Of a DNA stretch of 25,886 nucleotides, positions 13,991 to 21,538 are shown piece by piece (the first letter of the stretch is position 1; every line of letters starts with the position of its first letter). The notes beneath the pieces are model-generated. The model was given only the letters and a program-made list of their open reading frames with translations. It was not told the origin of the DNA and made no database searches. The stretch covers positions 1 to 25,886 of the forward strand of contig JBJMJY010000071.1 in NCBI GenBank assembly GCA_045806105.1, given 5' to 3'. The translations under genes were made by a program, and so were the position numbers. The stretch comes from AC-32 sp045806105 (GTDB lineage: Bacteria > Actinomycetota > Thermoleophilia > Gaiellales > Gaiellaceae).

Positions 13991-13997
13991 CAGCCCC

Positions 13998-14336
13998 GTG
14001 AGGAAGGCGTCCTCCGTCCGCTTCGCCGAGCGCGAGGTGCACGGCGTCGACGACGCCGGCGAGCCGGAGCGGATCGTGATCTGGATCGAGCGGCTTCCGG
14101 GAGCGCTCTGGGCGGTCGGGCGCGCGGTCAACCCGCAGTACCGGCCCACGGACGAGGCGCGCAAGCAGGACTACGTCTTCCAGGGTTACGAGCTGAGCGA
14201 CGCGCTCGAGGCCGCGAACGAGACGCTGGAGGACGACGCGCGCGTCTCGGAGCAGGACGGCAGCGTGGAGAAGGTCAGGCCGTTCGTGCGCGACGAGCTG
14301 CTGCGCCCGCTCGAGCGGTGGTTCTTCGGCAGGTAG
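13998..14336 (+). CDS. Conserved-looking small protein, unknown function
   Basis: This 112-residue soluble protein is not assigned to a family. It is rich in charged residues with a central VIWIERLPGALWAVGRAVNPQ (about 31-51) and a helical C-terminal half (ELSDALEAANETLEDDARV). I chose GTG 13998 over an upstream ATG because of the TAGCAT box 13 nt before it and because the extra residues look like intergenic translation. The gene overlaps the following aldolase start by 19 nt, so the two are likely one transcript. Confidence 0.7.
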   Translation: MRKASSVRFAEREVHGVDDAGEPERIVIWIERLPGALWAVGRAVNPQYRPTDEARKQDYVFQGYELSDALEAANETLEDDARVSEQDGSVEKVRPFVRDELLRPLERWFFGR

Positions 14337-14851
14337 CGCTCCGCGAGGAGCTCGTGGCGACGCTGCGGCGGATGGCGGCGGGCGGGCTCGTCCGCGGCAC
14401 CGAGGGGAACGTGAGCGCACGCGCGGGCGAGCTCGTTGCCGTCTCGCCGACGTCGCTCCGCTACGAGACGCTGCGGGCCGACGACGTCTCGCTCGTCACG
14501 CCCGAGGGCGAGCTCGTCGAGGGCCGGGAGCCGAGCGTCGAGCTGCCGCTGCACCTCGCCGTGCTCGCGGCGCGCCCGGACGTGGGAGCGGTCGTCCACA
14601 CCCACTCGCCAAGCGCGACCGCCCTGTCGGTCACGGGCGGCTGTCCGGTGCCGGTCGCGAGACCGGAGCCGTCGGGGACGGCGGCCCTCGGCGCAGCGGT
14701 GCTCGAGGCGGCGGGGGGCGGCGACGCCGTGGTCGTGCGAGCGCACGGGCCTGTCTGCTTCGGCGCGGACCTCGCCGAGGCCCTCGAGCGCGCGTTCAGG
14801 CTCGAGGACGCCGCGCGCCGCTACCAGTCCGGCAGCCAGCCGCCGCCGTAG
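14318..14851 (+). CDS. Class II aldolase/adducin-family protein
   Basis: This 177-residue protein has the AraD/FucA-like fold: GLVRGTEGNVSAR (substrate phosphate-binding turn, about 24-36), the catalytic/metal Glu in EPSVELPLH, the metal pair His-x-His in VVHTHSPSA (about 92-100), and a third His in VRAHGPVCFG. All expected zinc ligands are present. At 177 residues it is shorter than fuculose-phosphate aldolase (about 215), lacking the C-terminal segment. It could act as an aldolase, epimerase or dehydratase on a sugar phosphate. The GTG start lies within the previous gene's 3' end. It converges with the cupin gene, with coding ends overlapping by about 31 bp. Confidence 0.82.
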   Translation: MVLRQVALREELVATLRRMAAGGLVRGTEGNVSARAGELVAVSPTSLRYETLRADDVSLVTPEGELVEGREPSVELPLHLAVLAARPDVGAVVHTHSPSATALSVTGGCPVPVARPEPSGTAALGAAVLEAAGGGDAVVVRAHGPVCFGADLAEALERAFRLEDAARRYQSGSQPPP

Positions 14852-15384
14852 CGGCCCCGCTCGCCGGGCTCGAAGCGGGCGTAGGCGAGCTCCGGGTCGT
14901 CGGTCTCTTCCTCGACGCCCGCGCCGTGCCGGATCGCCGCCTCGTCGACGATGTACCCGCCCCAGTCATCGCCCACCGAGCGATCGCGCGCGCCCACGGC
15001 GAGGATCAGGCACGGCCTCTCGCCCGCGCCGACGAGCACGTGGCGCGTGCCGGCCGGGCAGTGGAGGAAGTCCCACTGGCGCAGCGGGCGCTCCTGGCCT
15101 TCGACGATCGCCAGGGCCTCCCCGGCGAGCACGAGGAAGTCCTCCTGGTCGTTCTCGTAGTGGTACATCGCCATCGGCTCGCCCGGCCCGAGCCGCGTCA
15201 GGTTGATCCCGAGCTGCAGGAAGTCGGCCGCGTCCTCGAAGCCTGCGCCTTCGAACTCGCAGAGGACGCCGCGGCCCTTCCGGCCCCACCACTCCGCCTC
15301 GCGGGCGTTCAGCACGAACCAGCCCTGGCCCTTCGGGACGAGGCCGTGTTCGGTCGAGACGAGCGGCGACTCCGGGACGGTCAC
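14821..15384 (-). CDS. Cupin-domain protein
   Basis: This 187-residue protein has a single conserved beta-barrel cupin. Motif 1 includes MYHYENDQEDFLVLAGEALA (metal ligands His and Glu) and motif 2 FLHCPAGTRHVLVGAG (the third His). An N-terminal 60-residue segment contains WFVLNAREAEWW. The start is placed at GTG 15384 because it overlaps the TGA of the upstream repressor gene (GTGA) and has GGAG 8 nt before it; GTG 15393 would add three residues. Function could be a sugar- or small-molecule-binding dioxygenase or isomerase. Co-transcribed with the DtxR-type repressor, which may link it to metal status. Confidence 0.78.
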   Translation of the reverse strand: MTVPESPLVSTEHGLVPKGQGWFVLNAREAEWWGRKGRGVLCEFEGAGFEDAADFLQLGINLTRLGPGEPMAMYHYENDQEDFLVLAGEALAIVEGQERPLRQWDFLHCPAGTRHVLVGAGERPCLILAVGARDRSVGDDWGGYIVDEAAIRHGAGVEEETDDPELAYARFEPGERGRYGGGWLPDW

Positions 15385-15812
15385 TTCGGCCACTCCAGGT
15401 CGGCGTTCGGGATCGGGTCGCCGTGCGGGTCGTGGGTCGGGTAGCCGAGGGCGCTGTCGATCCGCGCCTCCAGCTCCTCCGAGAGCACGTGCTCGAGCCG
15501 GTCGGCCTCGTCGTGGACCGCGTCGACGTGGAGGCCGAGCGTGCGCGCGAGGTAGAGCTCGAGCAGCCGGTGGTGCCGGATCACCTCGACCGCGACCTTC
15601 TCGCCCGCAGACGTGAGCCGCACGCCGCGGTACGGCGCGTGCTCGACGAGCTCCAGCGCCGCCAGCTTCTTGACCATCGCGCTCGCGGAGGCGGGCGAGA
15701 CCTTCTGCTCCCGGGCGAGGGCCGTTACCGTCACCCGGCCGCCGTCGGTTTGCAGGTGGTAGAGCTCCTTCAGGTAGTCCTGGATCGCGACGCTCAGGGT
15801 GGGCTTCGCCAC
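15381..15812 (-). CDS. DtxR/MntR-family metal-dependent transcriptional repressor
   Basis: This 143-residue protein has an N-terminal winged helix (IQDYLKELYHLQTDGGRVTVTALAREQKVSPASASAMVKKL, given here only as positions about 9-49) and the dimerisation/metal region with RHHRLLELYLARTLGL (about 74-89) and HVDAVHDEADRLEHVLSEEL, which has the His and Glu ligands of iron or manganese repressors. It ends without the SH3-like third domain, as in MntR. GTG 15812 is favoured over an ATG 15 nt... further upstream at 15833 because TACACT (15824-15819) lies 12 nt before it. It should repress metal uptake genes when Fe or Mn is bound. Confidence 0.85.
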   Translation of the reverse strand: MAKPTLSVAIQDYLKELYHLQTDGGRVTVTALAREQKVSPASASAMVKKLAALELVEHAPYRGVRLTSAGEKVAVEVIRHHRLLELYLARTLGLHVDAVHDEADRLEHVLSEELEARIDSALGYPTHDPHGDPIPNADLEWPK

Positions 15813-15818
15813 CCGTCC

Positions 15819-15824
15819 AGTGTA
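15819..15824 (-). promoter_or_regulatory. -10 box TACACT of the DtxR-type repressor gene
   Basis: On the minus strand TACACT is followed by six bases and GTG 15812, a predicted leaderless start. Confidence 0.5.
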
Positions 15825-15854
15825 CGGCGGCATTGCGGTAGCCTCCTGCGCTCG

Positions 15855-16682
15855 ATGCAGATCCGCCTCGGTCACAGCCCGGATCCCGACGACGCGTTCA
15901 TGTTCTGGGGCCTCGCCTCCGGCGAGGTCGACCCGCGCCGCTTCGAGTTCGAGCACGTCCTGCGCGACATCCAGACGCTGAACACCTGGGCGCTCGACGG
16001 AAAGCTCGAGGTCAGCGCGATCTCCCTCGCGGCATACCCGCTGGTCCAGGACGGCTACGTGCTGCTGCCGCACGGCGCGTCCATGGGCTCCGGCTACGGG
16101 CCGATCGTGGTCTCGCGGGAGGAGCTGTCCCCGACGGACGCGCGCGAGGTGGAGATCGCGGTGCCGGGCGAGCTGACGACCGCGTTCCTCGTGCTGCGGA
16201 TGTGCTTCGGCGAGTTCCGCTACCGCGCGGTGCCCTTCGACCAGATCATCGAGGAGGTGCAGTCGGGCCGCGCCGCCGCGGGGCTGCTGATCCACGAAGG
16301 CCAGCTGACCTACGAGGCGGAGGGCCTGAAGAAGGTCGTCGACCTCGGCGAGTGGTGGCTGCTCGAGACCGGGCTCCCGCTGCCGCTCGGCGCGAACGTC
16401 GCGCGCCGCGACCTCGGAGCCGAGAACCTGTTCGAGCTCTCGGACGTGCTGCGCGAGTCGATCCAGTCCGGCCTCGACAACCGTGACGAGGCGATGGAGT
16501 ACGCGCTGCAGTTCGGCCGCGGCCTCGACACCGAGCTCGCCGACCGCTTCGTCGGCATGTACGTGAACGAGCTGACGTGCGACTACGGCGACGAGGGCCG
16601 GCAGGCGGTCGGCGAGCTGCTGGCGCGCGCGGAGGCGCTCGGCACGTACGAGCACGCCGTTCGCGTGGAGTTCGTGGGCTAA
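15855..16682 (+). CDS. MqnD-like 1,4-dihydroxy-6-naphthoate synthase family protein
   Basis: This 275-residue protein resembles MqnD of the futalosine menaquinone pathway: an N-terminal GHSPDPDDAFMFWGL (6-20), equivalent to the family's SPCPNDTF segment, then VSAISLAAYPLV, GYVLLPHGASMGSGYGP and a periplasmic-binding-like two-lobed fold. MqnD converts cyclic dehypoxanthine futalosine to 1,4-dihydroxy-6-naphthoate. The DPDD wording instead of CPND is a variation, so a related solute-binding or MqnA-like function is possible. TAGCCT at 15839-15844 gives a probable very short leader. No other menaquinone genes are in the window. Confidence 0.75.
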   Translation: MQIRLGHSPDPDDAFMFWGLASGEVDPRRFEFEHVLRDIQTLNTWALDGKLEVSAISLAAYPLVQDGYVLLPHGASMGSGYGPIVVSREELSPTDAREVEIAVPGELTTAFLVLRMCFGEFRYRAVPFDQIIEEVQSGRAAAGLLIHEGQLTYEAEGLKKVVDLGEWWLLETGLPLPLGANVARRDLGAENLFELSDVLRESIQSGLDNRDEAMEYALQFGRGLDTELADRFVGMYVNELTCDYGDEGRQAVGELLARAEALGTYEHAVRVEFVG

Positions 16683-16699
16683 GTGAACCCGCGCAGAGC

Positions 16700-16718
16700 A
16701 CTCGGCCTTCGGCCGAGT
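16700..16718. terminator. Hairpin between mqnD-like gene and thiolase
   Basis: actcggcc (16700-16707) pairs with ggccgagt (16711-16718) around TTC; gcag and ctgc extend the outer arm. It lies 17 bp after the mqnD-like stop and upstream of the thiolase promoter, so it is a likely terminator. Confidence 0.55.
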
Positions 16719-16740
16719 CCTGCACGCTAAACCGCCGAAC

Positions 16741-16746
16741 TACACT
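16741..16746 (+). promoter_or_regulatory. -10 box TACACT of the thiolase gene
   Basis: TACACT is followed by seven bases and GTG 16754, a predicted leaderless start. Confidence 0.5.
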
Positions 16747-16753
16747 GGCCCGC

Positions 16754-17929
16754 GTGAGTCGCGCGGTGATCTTGTCTGCGGTTCGGACACCAGTGGGGCG
16801 CTACGGCGGTGCCCTCTCTGGCGAGCGGCCCGACGATCTCGCTGCGCTCGTGATTCGCGAGGCGGTCTCGCGTGCCCGGGTGCCGACCGAGCAGATCGAG
16901 GACGTGTGGTTCGGCGCGGCGAACCAGGCCGGCGAGGACAACCGCAATGTCGCGCGCATGGCCGCGCTGCTCGCCGGGCTGCCGGAGTCCGTCGCGGGCG
17001 TGACCGTCAACCGCCTCTGCGCATCCGGGCTCTCGGCGGTGGTCGGCGCGTGCCACGCGGTCGCGGCCGGCGACGGCGACCTCTTCGTCGCCGGCGGCGT
17101 CGAGTCGATGTCGCGAGCGCCGCTCGTGATGGCGAAGCCCGATAGGGCGTTCCCGCGCGGCGACCAGACGGTGTGGGACACGACCCTCGGCTGGCGCTTC
17201 CCGAACCCGCGGCTCGAGGAGCGGTTTCCGCTCGAGTCGATGGGCGAGACGGGCGAGAACGTGGCGGAGCGCTACGGCGTCTCGCGCGAGGAGCAGGATG
17301 CGTTCGCGCTCCAGTCGCAACGGCGCTGGGCCGCTGCTGACGAGGCCGGGCGCTTCTACGAGGAGCTCGTCCCGGTCGGAGACGTGGCGCGTGACGAGCA
17401 TTCGCGTCCGGACACCAGCGAGGAGAAGCTCGCGGCGCTCAAGCCGGCCTTTCGTTCCGGGGGCACTGTCACGGCAGGCAACTCGAGCGGCATCAACGAC
17501 GGCGCGGCCGCGCTCGTGATCGCCTCGGAGGAGAGGGCGCGCGAGTTGGGCGTCGAGCCGCTCGGCGCCTTCGCCGGCTCCGCGGTCGCGGGTGTAGACC
17601 CGCGCGTGATGGGCATCGGGCCGGTGCCAGCGGTGCAGAGGCTGCTCGCGCGTGCCGGCATCGAGGCCGGCGACCTCGACCTCGTGGAGCTGAACGAGGC
17701 GTTCGCGTCCCAGAGCCTCGTCGTGATCCGCGAGCTCGGGCTCGACCCCGAGCTCGTGAACGTGAACGGCGGCGCGATCGCGCTGGGCCACCCGCTCGGG
17801 ATGAGCGGTGCCCGGCTCGTGGTCTCGTTGCTCCACGAGCTCCGCCGCCGCGACGGCCGCTACGGCCTCGCCACGCTATGTGTGGGCGTCGGCCAGGGCC
17901 AGGCCGCGCTTTTCCAACGAGGTGGGTAA
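16754..17929 (+). CDS. Acetyl-CoA acetyltransferase (thiolase) with altered C-terminal tail
   Basis: This 391-residue thiolase has the acyl-accepting Cys 89 in NRLCASGLSA, the NEAFA segment, His 346 in GGAIALGHPLGMSGAR and the second catalytic Cys 376 in LCVGVGQGQAALF. All catalytic elements are intact. It condenses two acetyl-CoA or cleaves 3-ketoacyl-CoA. The tail is odd: after CVGVGQGQAALF it ends QRGG-stop, while a second copy of the tail coding DNA (VGVGQGQAALFER-stop) lies 109 bp downstream, out of frame. The second stop overlaps the next gene's GTG. The original gene very likely ended there and was interrupted by a hairpin-bearing insert that supplied a substitute tail. The enzyme is probably still active. 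Confidence 0.9.
   Translation: MSRAVILSAVRTPVGRYGGALSGERPDDLAALVIREAVSRARVPTEQIEDVWFGAANQAGEDNRNVARMAALLAGLPESVAGVTVNRLCASGLSAVVGACHAVAAGDGDLFVAGGVESMSRAPLVMAKPDRAFPRGDQTVWDTTLGWRFPNPRLEERFPLESMGETGENVAERYGVSREEQDAFALQSQRRWAAADEAGRFYEELVPVGDVARDEHSRPDTSEEKLAALKPAFRSGGTVTAGNSSGINDGAAALVIASEERARELGVEPLGAFAGSAVAGVDPRVMGIGPVPAVQRLLARAGIEAGDLDLVELNEAFASQSLVVIRELGLDPELVNVNGGAIALGHPLGMSGARLVVSLLHELRRRDGRYGLATLCVGVGQGQAALFQRGG
17882..17914 (+). repeat. Thiolase-tail direct repeat, copy 1
   Basis: 33 bp matching 17991-18023 at 30 of 33 positions; it encodes VGVGQGQAALF within the present thiolase reading frame. Confidence 0.85.
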
Positions 17930-17990
17930 GACGGCCGCGCCGGCAAAGCCGACACGGCCTCTAGACGGCGTCGACAAGCGACGCCTCGGC
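17915..17990. repeat. Hairpin-bearing insert between thiolase-tail repeats
   Basis: The segment contains the current thiolase stop (17927-17929), an imperfect hairpin (arms 17933-17944 and 17948-17959, loop AAA) and a perfect 7-bp hairpin (ggcgtcg 17967-17973 with cgacgcc 17979-17985). With one repeat copy it makes a 109-bp unit. It encodes nothing recognisable and is too small for an autonomous element. Confidence 0.6.
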
Positions 17991-18032
17991 GTGGGGGTCG
18001 GCCAGGGCCAGGCGGCGCTGTTCGAGCGGTGA
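17991..18032 (+). pseudogene. Orphaned original thiolase C-terminus
   Basis: Fourteen codons read VGVGQGQAALFER-stop, the canonical thiolase ending. The TGA (18030-18032) overlaps the GTG start (18029) of the next gene as GTGA, the coupling style used elsewhere in the window. This points to these codons as the ancestral end of the thiolase gene. Confidence 0.7.
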
Positions 18033-19174
18033 GCGCGGTCGAGCGCTACCTCGAGCTCGCGCTGCGGCTCGGGAAGCACGACGAGGACCTCGTCGACTCC
18101 CTCTACGGCTCGGACGAGCTGCGGCAACGCGTGGAGGCGGAGGAGCTTCGTGACCCCGCGGCGCTCGCCGAGGACGCGCAGGAGCTGCTCCCCGAGCTCG
18201 GCGACGACCGGTGGCTCGCAGCGCAGGTGCGAGCGCTCGGGGCGAACGCTCGCAAGCTGGCGGGGGAGCGCTTCGAGTACGCGGAGGAGGGCCGGCTGAT
18301 TTACGGCATCGAGCCGTTGTGGGGCGACGAGCAGGCCTTCGCGCGCGCCGCCGAGCTCCTCGACGAGGCCCTTCCTGGATGCGGCGAACTGCGAGCCCGC
18401 TACGCCGCCTGGTTCGAGCAGAGCGCGGTCCCGCCGGAGCTCCTCGAGCAGGCGCTCCTGGATGCCGCCGCCGAGCTGCGGCGCCTGACCCGGGAGACGA
18501 TCGGGCTCCCGGACGGCGAGGAGTTCGAGCTCGAGCTCGTGAGCGGCGAGCGCTGGCTCGGGTACGCGGAGTACCTGGGCGGCCTGCGCACGAAGATCTC
18601 GATCAATACCGACCTGCCCCTGCCCGCGGCCGACCTCGTGCACCTGACCTCGCACGAGATCTACGGCGGCCACCACACGCATCGCTCCTGGATCGAGGCC
18701 GAGCTGGTGCGGGCCCGGGGCGAGGTCGAGCGGGCGCTCGACCTCCTCTGGGCGCCGGAGGCCGTCATCGCCGAAGGCATCGCGGAGACGGGGCCGGAGC
18801 TCGTCGCCGGCGACGGGCAGGAGCTTGCAGCCGCGGTGCTCGGCCGCCTCGGGTTCGAGTACGACGCCGAGATCGGGTCACGGGTCGTCGAGGCGCGTGA
18901 CCTCCTGGCGCCGGCGTCGGCGAACGTCGCGATGCTGCTGCACGGCCGCGGCGCGTCGCGCGAGGAGGCGCGCGAGTATGCGGCGGCCTGGTCGTTACAG
19001 CCGGACGAACGTGTGGAGAGGATGGTCGACTCGCAGGTCCGCAGCCCGTCGCCGGTCTACCAGCACACCTACTGGCAGGGTTACGAGCTCGTCTCAGCCC
19101 ACGTCGGCGGAGACGCGGGCCGGTTCCGGGAGCTGCTGACGGCGCGCGTGCTCCCCTCCGACCTCGCGGCCTAG
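18029..19174 (+). CDS. DUF885-like putative zinc metallopeptidase
   Basis: This 381-residue, largely helical protein has HEIYGGHH at 209-216, matching the HE-x-Y-P-G-HH motif of DUF885 proteins (M32/M3-like metallopeptidase relatives), followed by a Glu-rich helix with AEGIAETGPE (248-257), the expected third-ligand region. Shorter than typical DUF885 proteins (about 550) and with no signal peptide, so it is cytoplasmic. The Pro of the motif is Gly here. The GTG start was formerly coupled to the thiolase stop; after the 109-bp insert, coupling to the present thiolase stop is lost. Substrate unknown. Confidence 0.7.
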   Translation: MSAVERYLELALRLGKHDEDLVDSLYGSDELRQRVEAEELRDPAALAEDAQELLPELGDDRWLAAQVRALGANARKLAGERFEYAEEGRLIYGIEPLWGDEQAFARAAELLDEALPGCGELRARYAAWFEQSAVPPELLEQALLDAAAELRRLTRETIGLPDGEEFELELVSGERWLGYAEYLGGLRTKISINTDLPLPAADLVHLTSHEIYGGHHTHRSWIEAELVRARGEVERALDLLWAPEAVIAEGIAETGPELVAGDGQELAAAVLGRLGFEYDAEIGSRVVEARDLLAPASANVAMLLHGRGASREEAREYAAAWSLQPDERVERMVDSQVRSPSPVYQHTYWQGYELVSAHVGGDAGRFRELLTARVLPSDLAA

Positions 19175-19686
19175 CGCGGATCGCCCGGCAGGAGCGACCA
19201 CATGGTCGTGTCGACCCACTCGCGGGTCACGGGGAGCACGAACCCGGAGCGCGCGAGCCCTTCGCGCCGGAAGCCGACCCGCTCGAGCACGTGCTCCGAC
19301 GCGACGTTTCCCGGCGAGGTCCGCGCCTGCAGGCGTCCGAGCGCGAGGTCGTCGAAAACCCACGCCGCGACGAGCCTGACCGTTCGGGTCGCGTACCCCC
19401 GGCCGCGCCCAGCGGGAAAGAGGATGTAGCCGATCTCCGCGAAGCCGAATGGGTCGACGAGCCCGAACATCACGCGCGTCACTCCGACCCGCTCGTCGTG
19501 TCCTTCGGCGTCGATCGAGAAGGCGGCGTTCGTGCCGGCGTGCCACCACTCCAGCTGCTGGGCGAAGGCGCTGCTCGGGTCCGGGGGCTGCGGCGGCGCG
19601 CCGAGGAGCCAGCGCACGATCTCCGGGTCGTCGAAGTGCCGCAGCGAGGCTGCGTCCCGAGCCTCGTTCGGAACCCGCAGGGTCAC
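19171..19686 (-). CDS. GNAT-family N-acetyltransferase (RimJ/RimL type)
   Basis: This 171-residue protein has the GNAT acetyl-CoA motif A: AEIGYILFPAGRGRGYATRTVRLV (about 83-106, with the R/Q-x-x-G-x-G/A loop as GRGRGYA) and the motif B segment QARTSPGNVASEHVLERVGFRREG (about 119-142). Such enzymes acetylate protein N-termini or small amines. GTG 19686 is the first usual start, but in-frame residues just before it (PPLSDGVV) resemble the normal family N-terminus, so translation may begin upstream at a non-standard codon. It follows the small gene at 19731 on the same strand and converges with the DUF885-like gene (4-bp overlap). Confidence 0.83.
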   Translation of the reverse strand: MTLRVPNEARDAASLRHFDDPEIVRWLLGAPPQPPDPSSAFAQQLEWWHAGTNAAFSIDAEGHDERVGVTRVMFGLVDPFGFAEIGYILFPAGRGRGYATRTVRLVAAWVFDDLALGRLQARTSPGNVASEHVLERVGFRREGLARSGFVLPVTREWVDTTMWSLLPGDPR

Positions 19687-19730
19687 GACGCCGTCGCTCA
19701 GCGGGGGCTCGGGCGGGTGCAGTCCGGGAA

Positions 19731-19982
19731 TCAGCTCAGCGGCGGGCGGACGTAAATGACGCCGTCGTGCTTGATCGGCACGAAGTTGGCGCCGATGCGC
19801 ATCGTCACGTCCTCGACGTGCGCGAAGACCTCGTCCGTCACCTCGTCCGCGTCGTCCCCGACCCGGACCTCGATCTCCACCTCGCCCACAGGGTGCGCGT
19901 CGAGGTTGGCCTCGCGCAGCTCGGCGAGCAGGCGGTCGCGGTCGGGAATTCTTGCCGCCGTGACTTGCAGCGAATCGCTCAT
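19731..19982 (-). CDS. Small protein of unknown function
   Basis: This 83-residue acidic protein is not recognised. It contains EVEIEVRVGDDADEVTDEVF then VTMRIGANFVPIKHDGVIYVRPPLS, an alternating pattern suggesting a small alpha/beta domain. ATG 19982 is chosen: GGGAGA lies upstream and the frame agrees; an upstream ATG at 20012 would add ten low-complexity residues and cut into the promoter zone. It diverges from the aldehyde dehydrogenase gene across an 83-bp gap and precedes the GNAT gene by 44 bp, probably in one operon. Confidence 0.68.
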   Translation of the reverse strand: MSDSLQVTAARIPDRDRLLAELREANLDAHPVGEVEIEVRVGDDADEVTDEVFAHVEDVTMRIGANFVPIKHDGVIYVRPPLS

Positions 19983-20050
19983 GTCGGAACTATCTCCCGC
20001 TGCACCGGACACAAAAACCCCGTCTTTTCAGGACTTCGCAGGACAAACGG

Positions 20051-20056
20051 TATCTT
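20051..20056 (+). promoter_or_regulatory. -10 box TATCTT of the aldehyde dehydrogenase gene
   Basis: TATCTT lies 15 nt before ATG 20066 in an unusually A/T-rich divergent region, so the transcript would have a leader of only a few bases. Confidence 0.45.
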
Positions 20057-20065
20057 CCGCTCCTG

Positions 20066-21538
20066 ATGGCGGTCGCAACCGAGCGCGAGTACGGGCTCTT
20101 CATCAACGGCGAGAGCACCGAAGCGTCGTCCGGCCAGACGCGCGAGCTGCTCGAGCCGGCGACCGGCGAGCCGCTCGCAACCGTCGCGATGGCGAGCGAG
20201 CACGATGTCGAGCGTGCGGTCGACGCCGCCCGGGCAGCGCTCGAAGGGCCGTGGGTGAAGACGCCGCCCACCGAGCGCTCGCGCCTCCTGCACGCGCTCG
20301 CCGACGCGCTGGTCGCCAACCGCAAGGAGTTGGCCGAGCTCGAGGCCCGGAACGTCGGCAAGGCGATCACCTCGGTGAAGGCCGAGCTTGCCCAGGCGGT
20401 CGAGAACTTCCGCTTCTACGGGTCAGCGATCGCGTCGATCGGCGGGCGCTCGAACCCGATCGGAGGCTCGCTGCTCTTCTACTCGCTGAAGGAGCCTGTG
20501 GGCGTCTGCGGCCAGATCGTTCCCTGGAACTACCCGCTGATGATGACGACCTGGAAGCTCGCGCCTGCGCTCGCGGCCGGCTGCACGATCGTGCTGAAGC
20601 CCGACTCCGCCACGCCGCTCTCGGCGCTGCGCATGGCGGAGCTCGCCACCGAGGTCGGGTTCCCGCCGGGAGCGATCAACGTCGTGTCCGGGCCGGGGCC
20701 GTCGGTCGGCGCGCACATCGTGCGGCACCCGGGGATCGAGAAGGTCGCGTTCACCGGCTCGACCGCGACCGGGGTGGAGATCATGCGGCTCGCCTCCGAC
20801 GGGATCAAGCGCCTGATCCTCGAGCTCGGAGGCAAGAGCCCGAACGTCGTCTTCGCCGACGCGAACCTCGACGACGCGATCCCGAGCTCGGTCTGGGCGA
20901 TCTACTACTCGGCCGGCCAGAGCTGCGAGGCGCGCTCGCGGGTGCTGGTCGAGCGGTCGATCTACGACGACTTCGTCTCGCGCTTCGCGGAGGCCGCCTC
21001 GAGCCTGAAGGTGGGCGACCCGCTCGAGGCGGAGACCCAGGTCGGGTCGCTGATCTCCGAAGAGCATCGCGAGCGCGTCCACGGCTACGTCGAGGCCGGG
21101 CGCGAGGAGGGGGCGGAGGTCGTAACCGGCGGCGAGCCGGCCGACGGCAAGGGCGCCTTCTACCCACCGACGGTGCTCGCGCAGGTCGACAACTCGATGC
21201 GCGTGGCGCAGGAGGAGATCTTCGGGCCGGTCGTCACCGTGACCCCGTTCGAAGACGAGAGGGACGCGATCCGGATCGCGAACGACGTGCGCTACGGGCT
21301 GATGGCGACGGTCTGGACCGGGGATCCCGCCCGCGGACACCGCCTTGCGCGGCGAATCAAGGCCGGGACGATCGGGATCAACATGCCGTTCACCGCCTTC
21401 CCGGGAATCCCGTTCGGCGGCTACAAGCAGTCCGGCTTCGGCCGCGAGCTCGGGCTCGAGACGCTCGACGCGTACCTCGAGACGAAGAGCGTGATCGTCT
21501 CGACGAGCCCGAAGCCGTTCAACCCGTTCGGGCTCTGA
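20066..21538 (+). CDS. NAD(P)-dependent aldehyde dehydrogenase
   Basis: This 490-residue enzyme has the full ALDH superfamily set: Asn 155 in PWNYP, Lys 178 in VLKPD, the GSTATG loop (231-236), Glu 253 in LELGGKSPN and catalytic Cys 287 in SAGQSCEAR, plus EEIFGPV and PFGGYKQSGFGRE. It oxidises aldehydes to acids in the cytoplasm. The sequence style is of the betaine-aldehyde/gamma-aminobutyraldehyde branch, but the substrate is not determined. SC-E instead of the commoner C-T/C-A is minor. The TGA overlaps the candidate CTG start of the MFS transporter gene, so the two may be co-expressed. Confidence 0.92.
   Translation: MAVATEREYGLFINGESTEASSGQTRELLEPATGEPLATVAMASEHDVERAVDAARAALEGPWVKTPPTERSRLLHALADALVANRKELAELEARNVGKAITSVKAELAQAVENFRFYGSAIASIGGRSNPIGGSLLFYSLKEPVGVCGQIVPWNYPLMMTTWKLAPALAAGCTIVLKPDSATPLSALRMAELATEVGFPPGAINVVSGPGPSVGAHIVRHPGIEKVAFTGSTATGVEIMRLASDGIKRLILELGGKSPNVVFADANLDDAIPSSVWAIYYSAGQSCEARSRVLVERSIYDDFVSRFAEAASSLKVGDPLEAETQVGSLISEEHRERVHGYVEAGREEGAEVVTGGEPADGKGAFYPPTVLAQVDNSMRVAQEEIFGPVVTVTPFEDERDAIRIANDVRYGLMATVWTGDPARGHRLARRIKAGTIGINMPFTAFPGIPFGGYKQSGFGRELGLETLDAYLETKSVIVSTSPKPFNPFGL

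Larger units (their letters stand above)
13804..13997. other. Divergent intergenic region with two hairpins
   Basis: Between two leaderless starts (TAGGAT at 13815-13810 on minus, TAGCAT at 13985-13990 on plus) lie two palindromes: GGCATCGC/GCGATGCC (13876-13883 with 13886-13893) and an 11-bp stem with two G-T pairs (13902-13912 with 13916-13926, loop TTC). Since both genes point outwards, these are not terminators of known genes. They may be repeat-family palindromes. Confidence 0.5.
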
